NCBI GenBank assembly: GCA_029204225.1
Contig: CM055092.1
Span: 45,518,087-45,582,086, forward strand
Length of the DNA stretch: 64,000 bases
Direction: 5' to 3'
DNA from: Diphasiastrum complanatum
Lineage: Eukaryota > Streptophyta > Lycopodiopsida > Lycopodiales > Lycopodiaceae
Shown here: positions 1 through 10,270 of the stretch, piece after piece
Position numbering within the stretch: the first letter of the stretch is position 1
How the letters are laid out: each line of letters opens with the position of its first letter
Notes under the pieces: model-generated
Seen by the model: only the letters and a program-made list of their open reading frames with translations
Told to the model about the DNA's origin: nothing
The model's database searches: none
Program-made: the position numbers and the translations under genes

Positions 1-243
1 TGGCCAAGTCTTCAATTACTTCAAATTATTGAACTTAACATCTGAACTTGAAATTATGATAGGATTGATTACCCTTTGCTGGAGATCAGCCGGAAGCCAG
101 TTGTAGACATTCTTCAAATAAATTGGCTGTCTAAGTTATGATTCTAGCTTCACTGGATGATGAATACGAAGAGCTACCTATATGAGACATACTAACAGTA
201 ATACAAATAGAACACACTTAATCTCTCGGTTTATATGAGCTAC

Positions 244-255
244 GCTCTGATACCA
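244..255 (-). other. Primer-binding site of a minus-strand copia
   Basis: The minus strand reads TGGTATCAGAGC, the standard site complementary to the 3' end of plant initiator-Met tRNA. A probable LTR lies on its high-coordinate side, with a TG-type start near 259; its far end is not clear. No coding sequence of this element is recognisable in bases 1-243. It is separate from the gag fragment at 707-949, which lies on the wrong side of this site. Confidence 0.55.
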
Positions 256-706
256 ATCTGATGGGACAAGAGAGATAGAAAAACGCGAATGGAGAAGAGA
301 GCACGAATATTGCGGAACATCTCTCCCATTACAATCAGCTGCTAGATGCAAAAATAGTCTAATAGAAATTTTATGCTAAATATAATCACAACTTTAAGTG
401 TTCTAATTGCCCAACATGATCTTATAAGTTAATTCATACTCACAAAAACAAGAGTATAGTCCACCGAAGAGATTAGAAATGGTTTGCATGTGGTATTATT
501 GAAAATTGGATTCAATGTGAAGTTTGGTTCTAAAATAGATGGAAAGAGTAGTATGATATCACGAATTCCTCAAGCTTCAAAGACAGCCATCGTCTGATCA
601 GAAGCGAAGGAGTCGTAGATTTCCAACACTCACAAGCTCTCTTGGAGTAAAGAGCATGTCAGTTTTCGATGGAGAATGAGGATGCACCATCCCTTTGAAT
701 CTCCTC

Positions 707-960
707 CTATAATAGCATGGTTATGACTCTAGATAAAGAAAGTTCTAAGTGGGTCAAAATGATTATCACCCAATTTTCATATGAGGACTGAAGGCTAGAC
801 GATAAGGTCATGACAACATCCGAATCTTCAATGATTGAACCTATTGTTTCCATCTCCTCAAGTAGAGTCTTGAATTGATTAATGTGATTTTCAGATAAAA
901 TCACCTTCTGACATTCTGAGAGAGAGACCAGACTTCGATTGAAATCCATCTAGAAATTAG
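707..960 (-). pseudogene. Copia gag fragment (UBN2-type)
   Basis: About 80 residues resemble the middle of copia Gag. The stretch containing NHINQFKTLLEEMETIGSI, a spaced leucine-rich part and a final SRVITMLL closely match the gag of element A at 5,803-6,081, where the equivalent ends SRVIAMLL. Gag packages element RNA in cytoplasmic virus-like particles. The N-terminal half, the zinc knuckle and all of pol are missing. A primer-binding-like site at 1,073-1,083 on the same strand suggests this is the leader and gag remnant of one minus-strand element. Confidence 0.7.
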
Positions 961-1072
961 AGGGTGGTATGGAGACAACAGATTATATGACCTCTAGACA
1001 ATCTAGTGAATGCCTACTCTATATTAGAACAAGAAATGTTCTAATACTATATGATCTAATATCAAATTACTA

Positions 1073-1083
1073 CTCTGATACCG
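1073..1083 (-). other. Degenerate primer-binding site
   Basis: The minus strand reads GGTATCAGAG, preceded by a C where the canonical T is expected. The neighbouring higher-coordinate sequence starts TGTTCAAAAT, a possible LTR edge. It sits on the 5' side of the gag fragment at 707-960, as expected for a minus-strand copia. Confidence 0.45.
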
Positions 1084-1535
1084 TGTTCAAAATCGAATGA
1101 TTCCTTGGTGCATGAACTACATCTATCGGATCAAAGCTATCTTCAATAATTCGATGGTAGCTCTACTTGATCCAAGCTTCAAAGTCACGAGGATCGAAAC
1201 AGTCGATTCCTAGACACACACAAAATTATTCAATGTGGAAATGTGTAACAATAGATTAGATTAATAACATTACAATTGACATTCACTATCAATCATAAAT
1301 TAGATCATTCTACAAATTATTTATCTACAAAAGAACATTACAATCGACATTCACTATTAGTCATAAATTAGATCAATCTGCGAATTATTTATCTGCAAAA
1401 GAACCCAACTTAGATGAAACGAAAATTCAAGTGAGCAACACGATAGTGTGAATTGGAATGAATATCATTAGTTCGAAAGATTGTACGTGTCCAAATGCTC
1501 ACAGATGCATGATCTCTCTTAAACAATACTATGGA

Positions 1536-1728
<193 letters not shown>

Positions 1729-2472
1729 TTAGAACACTCTGTTTTGCATAAAACCTCATAGAGTCATGGGACGTTTCTTGATTTTTCTGAGTAGCAATGG
1801 GCTATCAAATAAATACATGGTAATTGTACATTTAAAAGAATGCTTAACTAATTCATCTACAAGATGGATTAAGACATTATGTTCAGTTGTTGATAGTCAC
1901 CATTTGATAGAATCTTATCATGTTGAAGATTCTGTCCGATTGTGAAAGATAAGGCTGAAATATGGTAAATAAATCGAATCAGATTAAAACATAGTGAAAT
2001 ATGGTAACTCAAGGTTGAAACATGATAAATTAAATCGAATTAGATCGATATAGCTGATAGTTTAAATTGCCTTCGACAATTTTCTATGATAGTTGGTGTC
2101 GATTATAGCAAATAACGTCAAAATACATTCAACAATTGTCTATGATAGTTCGTCATTGTCAATTTGATACCTAATCGTGCAAACCCTGTTGGCGATTCTT
2201 GTGTATTTGTGTCAACTGTTCGACAATCTCAAGTATTTGTACAAACTGTTTAACAATTTTCAAATTTTCTTGCAAACTGTGTGACTGTGTAAGTAATTAT
2301 ATACATGGATCTAGATTAGCCATAGAAATAGGGATGGAGAGATCATAGAAATCCAACAGCTTCCATATAGATGGACTAATGAAGGTATTTCTCAAAAAGA
2401 AACTTGTTATAGTGTTTGACATTTGACCTCTTGCAATGCTCAAATTTCATTATAAAACATCATCTATGCATA

Positions 2473-2474
<2 letters not shown>

Positions 2475-2517
<43 letters not shown>
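2475..2517. repeat. (TA)n microsatellite
   Basis: A perfect TA dinucleotide run of about 43 bases just upstream of the LINE relic. Confidence 0.95.
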
Positions 2518-2520
<3 letters not shown>

Positions 2521-2639
2521 GCTTAATTCCAAAAGAGCATTGGATGAAACTCCTTAAGAAGGATTTTTTTTTTTCTACTTGCACCAAGAATAAAAGTAAT
2601 TTGATCAATCACTTTCAATCTATGTAACGAGAAACTGTA

Positions 2640-3310
2640 AATGGACAATATCTTAAACCTTTCCAATTTAGCAACTTGAGATTAGATAAGGCTGCCCACT
2701 ATTTCCCCTACTATTTGCTTTGGCCATTGTCCCTCTCATACAAGTAGTCCATTCAACCAAACTTTGGGAGCCTCTCTCCTTGGGAAAATCTCTCATAACA
2801 TGTCTGTTTATGAAATGGGGGTATTTGTGCCAATTAATTAAAGGAAAAAATTTCACTTCCTTAATGTTTTGGATTGTTACTACAAAGCCTTTGGCTCTAA
2901 GCTTAGGATAGAGAAATTGATTATCATCTAGCTCACACATGACAATCACCTCAATGGATGATTTAAATGGGAATGCAAATTGCCCAACATGGCATTATTG
3001 TGAAACACTTGGAAGTTGATATAGGAATACATGCTAGCAACAAAAAAAGTTGGTCTAGATAGAACACAAGATAAGGGAAAAATGCATAAAGCATGTCCTC
3101 TCTCCCATGGTATGCCACCATCTTTCTTGTTGGAAAGACAATGAATTAGACAATGAAAAGAATGATTCTATTTTCTCCAAGTTTCTATGGAAGTGGGTAT
3201 ACACCATGTAAAATGACAAGTTTGCTCCTCTCCAACCAAGCTAAGAGCATTGGGCATTGTAGATATCAAAAAGCTACATAGTTGTTGTGAGTGAAAAGGT
3301 TATGGGAGGA
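2640..3310 (+). pseudogene. LINE (L1-like) reverse transcriptase relic
   Basis: The plus strand encodes R*GCPLFPLLFALA, the conserved RQGCPLSPLLF block of non-LTR reverse transcriptases, with the glutamine codon changed to TAA. The same frame runs on to about 2,910. A second patch near 3,230-3,290 reads GIVDIKKL, resembling the block of plant L1 elements after the catalytic domain. The catalytic DD box is not readable and there are several frame changes, so this is an old 5'-truncated copy. Confidence 0.55.
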
Positions 3311-3334
3311 AAGTATTAACACAATTTTTTCAAA

Positions 3335-4316
3335 CCTCAATGTAATTCCATTTCATCATGGAAAATCACCTCTATCTCCATGAAATATACTTGCCTAGTA
3401 AGCCATAAAAGTCGATAATAAGAGCATCCACAAATTCTTTCATTATCAGTAATTTGTTGGCCGAATTGCTAAACTAATGTGTAGTTGAACAATGCCCAAT
3501 TCTTTTTACAATGCCTTACCAGTTTGGGTAAGAATAACTAAAATCTTTGCTCATTCTTTGCATTAGGAAAATTGTCTTTTAAGTTGGTTCATCAATTCAC
3601 AATGTAACTTCTCAAATGAACCTTGTCCTCTTGTCTCTTCACTACTATGACTCAACAAGATGACTCACATATTTCTCTAGACTCACATTATGTATATATT
3701 GACGTCTTTTTGTTTCTAGAAGGAGAGGCAGGCATGTTATGCATTTCACAAAGTCTTTGAAACAAGACCTTATCCTACACATATATATGACTCACTAATT
3801 TTTTTTGAACCAAAATGTAAATCCATTCCACCGTAGAAAATCCCCTACGTTTCTATGAGATCTACTTGCTTACTAAGCCATAAAACTCAATAACAAAAAC
3901 ATTTGCAACACCTTACAATTGTTTGGGTAGGAATAACTAATTTTTTTGCTCATCCTTTACATAAAGGAATTGTCTTTTAAGTTGTTTCAATTTATCTCAA
4001 ACAATTTTCAAAGTTAAGTCTTGCCTTAACAAGCCTAGAGTAATTTCTCAAATGACTCTTGTCCTTGTCTCTTGAAGATTGCGACTCAATGAGATGACTC
4101 ACATGCATCTTATGCATTTCATAAAGTCTTTGAAAGTCTTTGAGCCAAGACTTTATCTACCATGGAAAATTCCCTCCATCTCCATAGAATTTACTTGCCT
4201 AATAAGCCACAAAAGTCAATAATAACAAATTTACAATTACAAACTTTTTCGTTGTCGCTAATTTGTTGGATGATTTGATACAATACTTTTGTGGTTTGAA
4301 GGATGCCCAAGTTTAC
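3335..4316. repeat. Degenerate tandem repeat, third copy cut at 4,316
   Basis: Copies start near 3,340, 3,813 and 4,160. Each opens with a motif like CCATGGAAAATCCCCTC, then a TACTTGCCTAATAAGCC block, a block ending GTTTGGGTAAGAATAACTA, and TTGTCTTTTAAGTTG. The third copy stops at about 4,316 before the GGTAAGAA block, and copia sequence follows. The missing remainder is present in reverse complement at about 28,560-28,719, which shows that an inversion cut this copy. Confidence 0.75.
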
Positions 4317-4322
4317 AAAACA
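4310..4322. other. Left breakpoint of a 24.4-kb inversion
   Basis: Tandem-repeat sequence on the left meets the truncated RNase H end of copia A on the right. The partner junction is at about 28,712-28,724. The exact base is uncertain by about ten bases because both edges are diverged. Confidence 0.75.
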
Positions 4323-5620
4323 TGGTAGTGATATCTTATCTCAATGTGCTTACTCCTAGAATGAAATCTAGGGTTGGCCGATAAGAAATTAGCACTTTGG
4401 TTATAACAAAACAAAATTGTAGGGTTGTACTGATACAGATTGATGTCTGACAGCAAATTTCTCAACCAAAATGCTTCCTTAATAGATTGAGAAGCAGCAA
4501 TATATTCTGCTTCAGTAGAAGAAAGTGTGATAGAGGTTTGCTTACGACTGTTCCACAAAATAGGACCACCATTGAAAAAGAATATAAATCCAGATGTGGA
4601 CTTACAATGGTATGCATCACCTCCCCAGCTTGCATTGGAATATCCACTGAGCTGATGAAGATTGTCGTTGCTGACATCTCTATAGCAGATGCACTGGTCC
4701 ATGGTAGCTCAAATATAGCTCATGATTCGAATAAGAGTCTTCCAATGGGTAATTCCAGGATTAGCCATGTATTGGCTGAGTGAGTTGACAGCAAAAGAGA
4801 TCTCCGACCTTGTACAGACCATTGCGTACATGAGAGATCTGAGTATCGATCGATACGAGTATTCTCTCATCTGCTCCTCTTCCTGCTTTGTCTGGGGACA
4901 TTGGTCCTTTGACAAATGCAGGCCTGGATCCATTGGTGAGTGAGCTAATTTACAATTCATCAAATTGTATTTGGTAAGAACATTATGAAGATACCTTTGT
5001 TGAGTGATGTAAATCAGTCGATTTGCTCTGTCTTTGTGGATTTGAATTCCAAGACAAAAAATATCTTCGCCTAGATCAGTCATGTTGAATTCTGAGAACA
5101 TCATCTGTTTTGAATCCTTGACCATATTGGCATCATTGCTGAAGAGCAACGTATCATCAACATACAAGGTGATGATAATGAAGGACTCCTGCACTGACTT
5201 TGAATAAACGTTACAATCAGCAGTGCTTGGTTTAAATTTTTGTTCAATGAGGAATGTGTTAATCCTCTGAAACCAAGCTCTGGCAAACTGTTTCAAACCG
5301 TACAGTGCTTTATGGAGTTTACAGACATGATTCTTCATGTCTTCCAGAATGTATCCTTCGAGATGGATCATGTAGATATCTTCTTGTATAACTCCATTCA
5401 GATAGGTTGTTTGTACATCGAGTTGATGTACTTCGAGGTCGACAGCTGCATCATAAAATAGGGGCATTCAGATCGATGAATGTTTGACGACTGGACTAAA
5501 AGTCTCACTGTAGTCGACATTCAGGATCTGGGTGAATTATCGTGCTACCAATCTAGCCTTCCTTCAATCAATTGCTCCGTTGACGTTATATTTGATATTT
5601 CGTGGTTGTTTCGTTTGTGG
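4317..5620 (-). pseudogene. Copia A reverse transcriptase and RNase H
   Basis: Reverse transcriptase and RNase H copy the element RNA into DNA inside the particle. The frame shows VDYSETFSPVVK, HQLDVQTTYLNG, the catalytic YVDD box and the LYGLK block. RNase H shows GYSNASWGGD, LSSTEAEYIAA and SRSKHIEIRYH. One frame runs from about 5,540 to 4,317, broken by in-frame stops after SSI near 5,470 and at 4,709. A further patch near 5,600 (NVNGAID, RKARLVAR) is the start of the RT region. The frame ends right after IEIRYHYH at the inversion breakpoint. The remaining ADIFTKAL tail is at 28,740-28,862. Confidence 0.88.
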
Positions 5621-5739
5621 TATCTACAGAACAGCTTTTTCTTTGTCTACGAATTCGACTGTTCCTTGTGTTGAGCTGGTTTTGGGTCTGGCTTTGATAG
5701 CTTCGGGTCTTTTTTCTTCTTCTGCTTTGTCGTGCTCTT

Positions 5740-6354
5740 GTTGATGTACAAGGCGTGAAAATCAGCTAAGGAACTTGAGGCTTCGTTCCTTCGTGTGTCT
5801 TCCTACAACAACATAGCGATGACTCTCGAAAGAGTCAACTCTGGATGAGTCGTGATGATCATCACCCAGCTATAGTAAGAACTTGACAAGCTTGTAAGTA
5901 GTTGCATCACTGCGTCTTGATTGTCTATGATAGATCCGATAGCGGCCATTTGTCTTAGCAGGTTCTTGAACTGATTAATGTGATTCTGCAGAGAATCACC
6001 ATTCGTCATTTTGAGGGAGTAGAATTTCTTTCTAAGATGTTGCTTGGAAGCTATATCTCGCACTTTGTATAGTGTGCTCAAGATGTCCTAGACTTCTTTC
6101 AGTGTCTGAGCCTCAGATACATGGCCGATCTGTGTATCCGTGATGTTGAGGATGATCACCGCGAAAGTTTTTCCATCTTTCAGCTTCCATCTGACGATTG
6201 CTGCGTCGTCCACTTCGGGTTTTCCTTCTACACCTGTAACAACATCGTACAATTCTTTTGTCATTAGTACAGTCCTCATCTTAAATTTTCACAGATGGTA
6301 ATTGGCTCCATCAAGCTTGTCCATGAGAGAACTGGCTTTCCCTTGGGAATCCAT
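5740..6354 (-). pseudogene. Copia A gag
   Basis: Gag, the capsid-type RNA-packaging protein. The ATG at 6,354 opens with MDSQGKASSLMDKLDGANYH. Next come the ELYDVV and DDAAIVRWKLKD blocks of the N-terminal domain, then the UBN2 core with QNHINQFKNLLRQMAAIGS and SRVIAMLL. All parts share one frame, interrupted by two stops: one where YHLW is expected near 6,292 and one near 6,085. After EDTRRNEASSSLADF the sequence passes straight into the linker before RT. The zinc knuckle, protease and integrase have been deleted. Confidence 0.85.
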
Positions 6355-6501
6355 GTGAAAGAATTAGTCTAAGTGATTAAGAGAAACTATCAATGACTTA
6401 AGTATGAAAATCTGATACTGAAAAATAGAAAACAAGAAAACAATTACTCTATCGGCTAGTAGAGTCTTGTACTGTGGGAGCTAATCGAGCTATAAAGATT
6501 G

Positions 6502-6512
6502 TTCTGATACCA
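6502..6512 (-). other. Copia A primer-binding site
   Basis: The minus strand reads TGGTATCAGAA directly after the LTR end. It is complementary to the 3' end of initiator-Met tRNA and is the site where minus-strand DNA synthesis starts. Confidence 0.85.
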
Positions 6513-7546
6513 TGTTGGGAGAGAGGGAGGAAGAATAAATGACGAACATGAACGAGAAATGAACGAGAAATGAACTCGGACAGAAAATGTTTGTGCACAG
6601 CTGAATGAGTTATTTGACTCTCTCCCTAAGCGTGACTACGCCTATCAGAAATGAACAGAACTTTAGTGATAGAAATCACAGTCATTCTAGATTACGTAGC
6701 CAAACATTTAAATGGATGAAGCGCTAGATGAATAATTTAACGCAAATTGCAAGACAAATTATTTGTCCCAAATGATTTGCGAAGAGCTAGATTGTAGACT
6801 AAAATTTGATCGTCTATTACCAAAAAGAGCAGCTAGAAAGATCAGACAAAATGAAGAACAAGCATAGCAATATTAACACAGATCTGAATGCAGAACAAAG
6901 AGCTATACCAGATTAAGTATATCATGTATACAAGTTAATAACCCGACAAAGCACAAAATTGTAGCGATCGAAACCGTGTGCCCTACAATGCTTATTTCTG
7001 TCTATAATGAGGAATGAAACCTCTTCTCTTAGTCTCTTCTTAACTCACTTGATAATTTGATCATCATCCTCATCGAATACGCAGATGATATCCAATATAT
7101 ATACATAATATTACAGGTGTGCAAATGTGAAAGTATAGAGTGGATGTGCTATCTGTAGGAGATCGTGGGTGGTTGCAATCGTTGTCCAATCTGTTGGTGC
7201 AACTGCATGGGGTGAAGGTGAAAAAGGTGCGACGTCAGCTAGTACTGAAGTGAACGTTGGTGATGACGCAAAAGTGCGTCACTCTTATGAATGGCCTTAG
7301 GATAAGATTTACAGGGTGCCTTATCTGTTAGGGCACCTTTGTCATTCGGTAAGGTAGTGCCCCCTTTTTTGCCTATCACCATGACCTGTGTAAGAACACA
7401 GTGTCGCGATTTATTCGCCTTTTCTTCGTCTGTGTGAATTTGCATGTAAAAAATGCAGACTACGTGACAACGTTAGAAAAATATGCAGCATGAATGGATG
7501 AAGATTAAAATTGGGATTTAGGAGAGTAGGAGGAATAAATCCAACA
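6513..7546 (-). repeat. Copia A 5' LTR (1,034 bp)
   Basis: In element orientation it starts TGTTGGATTTATTCC and ends CTCTCTCCCAACA, so the 5-base termini are inverted repeats. It pairs with the LTR at 28,870-29,936 (1,067 bp). By eye the two differ at roughly one site in ten, with several indels, so the pair is old. It should hold the promoter and polyadenylation signals; I did not place them. Confidence 0.9.
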
Positions 7547-7629
7547 GTTCTATCTCTTTTGAGCATTTTCATGTGGATGTGTGCAAATTGTCAAGATATG
7601 GCAAAACTAGCTAAATTGGTGAGCATTGT

Positions 7630-8090
7630 TTTGATGTTGGATTTGTACTAGCTGATTTTGCTGATGGAAATGAAGCTATTGGAGGTTCATTATGTCACTC
7701 ATTCATGGTCAAGTCATTAAGGTATGGTGGTATCTTGAGGCAAGATGAAGATGTAGGCTCATTCATGGAGTATCATGGTGGATACAAGGCAACAAAGGAC
7801 AAAGGAGGAGGAGACATGCAAGCAAAAGTTGATCACTCACATTTATTGTTTGTTTGCTGTATTTTCCTAGAGAGTTCAGAGTTGGAAGCATGGTGGAATC
7901 ATTTCATTTACATTCTATTTGATTCTTCATGTACTAGTCACATTTTGACATGTAAAATTGATGTAAGAAATAGTGAAGCATCCCAAGTGGACACTATTCT
8001 CTATATCAATTATGGTTGTTTCTATTTTGAGCATTACATGATCATTGAAAGGAGATCTATTCTTAGGAAGAAGATCATTCTTATGATGGA
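7630..8090 (+). pseudogene. Unrecognised coding-like segment inside copia C
   Basis: An open frame continues from about 7,633 into a 142-residue reading frame starting at 7,705. It contains GEHCFDVGFVLADFADGNE, KSLRYGGILRQDEDVGSF and ELEAWWNHF. I do not recognise it as gag, integrase, RT or RNase H. When C is rejoined across the A insertion, it follows another unrecognised stretch (30,250 to 29,942) that begins after the integrase C-terminus. Both occupy the place where RT should be. It could be captured host sequence or a very diverged connection region. Confidence 0.4.
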
Positions 8091-8320
8091 TCAAAGTTCT
8101 ATTGTCAGACTATGCAAGGAGCAAGCATATTGAGATACAATATCATTTTGTGAGGGAGCAAGTCATTGCAAAGGAGGTGGAGTTTCAATATGTGTCTTCA
8201 AGGGAATGTGTAGCTGATATCTTCACCAAAGAATTGGAAAAATACTTGTTCATGAAGCATAGGACTTCACTTGGAGTATTATCAAAGTCTATGCTAAAAC
8301 TAGTTGAAGAGGGAGTGTGA
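8085..8320 (+). pseudogene. Copia C RNase H C-terminus
   Basis: The frame shows SKHIEIQYHFVREQV, VEFQYVSSRECVADIFTKEL, FMKHRTSLGVL and a terminal KLVEEGV stop that overlaps the LTR edge. This is the standard end of copia RNase H. The preceding SSIVRLCKEQAY is in another frame, so there is a frameshift near 8,105. The polypurine tract is the GAAGAGGGAG just before 8,316. Confidence 0.85.
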
Positions 8321-8963
8321 AAGATTCAACTAGTTTCATCACATTTTGCTATATTTCCATATTTGGCATATTGAGGCCAAACTTGTTTTAGACTTAGAGG
8401 TTGACTTTTCAAAGTTCATTAGTCTAAATTTCATCTGAATAAAAACTTTTTGAAATTGTGGGAAAGTTAGAATGCGAGTTAGAATAGATTCAATTTGAAT
8501 AGTTGGATACATTGAATCTAGACCCAAAATTAGTAGGGTTAGCATTTTGGTGGGAAAGCCAAGTGGCCAAATAGGGTTTGGACCTGCTATAAAAGGATGT
8601 AACTCGTGGAGAGAGCAATATTCTCTCTTCTCTATCTCATTTCATGCTTATACATGGTTCTCTTGGGTTTTACTATCCATTGGTGCACTATCTTGGTGAT
8701 TGCTTGCAATTCTATGTGTAGAATGATCTATATTTGTTATTTTTGGATCCACACGTGTGAAATACAATAGCTTGTTGGTTTTGTATGGAGAGCAACAGTA
8801 CATAATCATTTCATTCAAGTTTGATCAAATTCTATTGGTGTTTGCATCTCAATTTGTGTGTAGATGTTGATTTTTCTACATTGGTGAGATTGGTAGTGTA
8901 TTTCTCTTTCTAACCAAAGATCGTTCAAGTAGATTGGATCTTAAGGATCTGAAATCTTTCACA
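8316..8963 (+). repeat. Copia C 3' LTR (648 bp)
   Basis: It starts TGTGAAAGATTCAAC and ends GAAATCTTTCACA. A TATA-like CTATAAAAGG near 8,588 lies in a good promoter position. It matches the LTR at 32,738-33,385 with about ten differences by eye. Confidence 0.92.
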
Positions 8964-8968
8964 CATAA

Positions 8969-9808
8969 CTCAACACGTGGTTCAGCCTCCCGCAGGGATT
9001 TTAGTGGGTGTGACCCCCACACTGCCTCCATAACGTGATTGTAGGAGGCGCCTACCACATACTCATGAGGGGTACCACAGATCGAACATGGAGATATAAC
9101 ACGAGGGGAGCCAACCGGGACGGGAGCTCTCCAATGACAATAAATCTTGTGTAAGGTTTTATCCTTAGCCAAACTAGAGGCTATAAAAAAAAATCTTTTT
9201 GATCTGGTAGTTAGCTGAGGGTCGTATCCAAGGACGCCAACGGTATGTCGTTGGGACCATTCGGTCCGGGACGCCAATGGTATGCTGTCATGACCATTCC
9301 GTCTAGGAACTGGTTGTCTTCATATCTGTCATGGCTTGTGGTTTTGAGTGTTCCTTGCATGAACGTGAATGGGTTAAGCTCTTGGGGAATGAGCTCTAAC
9401 CTGTCGACTGAGTTGGATGGCCTGTTGGGTGGACATTACCTGTTTATGTTTGTCCAGTCTGGCGTGGTGCCAGGTTGGCTTCCAGTGCTCGTGACAAAGC
9501 TTTGAGTTGGTTAAGTCTAGATGACCTGTTTGGAATGGATGTTACTCATTTGTAGTAAAGCTTCGAGTTCAGTTAAGTTTGATGTATGTCAGGCAGCTTG
9601 CTTGGAGGGAAGTCACTCATATCGGGACCCCCAATCTGGCATGGTGCCAAGTTGGATCTCAACGTTGGTTTTCGAACTTCAAGCTTGTTAAGTCTAATCA
9701 TTGTTGGCGAGTTGGCTACTTGTATGTCAAGTGGGTTTGGATGACAAGAGTTGAAAGTCAAGAAGCTAAGTCATGGTTCTCGGCTCCCTTTTGGATGCCT
9801 ACGCTACA
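8969..9808 (+). repeat. B-family LTR (plus orientation)
   Basis: The end reads GGATGCCTACGCTACA and is followed after two bases by a primer-binding site, so this is a 5' LTR. A TATA-like CTATAAAAAAAA lies near 9,181. The sequence is shared with copies at 33,467-33,648, 35,606-36,890 and 56,945-57,470, all in minus orientation. Undoing the inversion would put this copy in the same orientation as the rest. Its start is unclear because copia C's target site adjoins it. Confidence 0.7.
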
Positions 9809-9810
9809 TG

Positions 9811-9822
9811 TGGTATCAGAGC
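9811..9822 (+). other. B-family primer-binding site
   Basis: TGGTATCAGAGC, the initiator-Met tRNA complement, lies two bases after the LTR end. The coding part of this element is missing. Confidence 0.85.
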
Positions 9823-9879
9823 CGACTGGCCATGTTTAAAGAGGTGTGTAGAATATAGGTCTAAAAGAATTGAATAAAA

Positions 9880-10270
9880 AAAATTCGAATGACAAGAAAG
9901 GAAACTTATCGTGCGTAGCGAAATAAACTATCTTCCTCTTTCTTCATGGATGACTACGTCTATTAATTTCAAATAAAACAATAGTGATTGAAATCACGTT
10001 CGATCTTATAGTAACTAACTTTGAAATCATTAGTACTACAATGATTACGTAGCCAAACATTAAAGCATTGAATTATCAGACAAATAATCAGTCGCGAAGA
10101 ATTACAGAAATGCATACATTCTGAGATGAAGCTGAATGCAATAAGAAGACAATATTGATTCAGTATGAAAGCGAAACAAATGTAAATGAGTACAACAAGT
10201 TTGCGGATCGAAGCCGCATACTCTAAGCTATCTCTGAGCGGCTAAAATATAAGTCTGAATTAAGCGCAAC
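9880..10270 (-). repeat. Diverged fragment of an A-like LTR
   Basis: Shares AGTGATTGAAATCAC, GATTACGTAGCCAAACATT and a GCGGATCGAAGCCGCAT block, in the same order, with the copia A LTR (compare 6,670-6,970). It lies just inside the B-family primer-binding site and is probably an old truncated insertion. Confidence 0.55.

Larger units (their letters stand above)
4317..7546 (-). mobile_element. Copia A, 5' half (LTR, gag, RT, most of RNase H)
   Basis: In minus-strand order this contains the 5' LTR (7,546 to 6,513), a primer-binding site, gag, and a fused RT-RNase H. It ends abruptly at about 4,317 inside RNase H. The missing RNase H tail, polypurine tract and 3' LTR are at 28,721-29,936 on the plus strand. 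The 5 bases beyond the 5' LTR (7,547-7,551, AGAAC on the minus strand) equal the 5 bases beyond the 3' LTR (29,937-29,941). Both halves therefore come from one insertion later split by inversion. Zinc knuckle, protease and integrase are absent, so A could move only with helper proteins. Confidence 0.88.
7547..8963 (+). mobile_element. Copia C, 3' part with 3' LTR
   Basis: This is the 3' portion of copia C, beginning at the A insertion site and ending with the C LTR. The other portion (5' LTR to the same insertion site) is at 29,937-33,385 on the minus strand. The flanking bases 8,964-8,968 (CATAA) are the reverse complement of 33,386-33,390 (TTATG), as expected for a target-site duplication split by inversion. 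The two LTRs are both 648 bp and differ at only about ten positions by eye. Confidence 0.88.
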
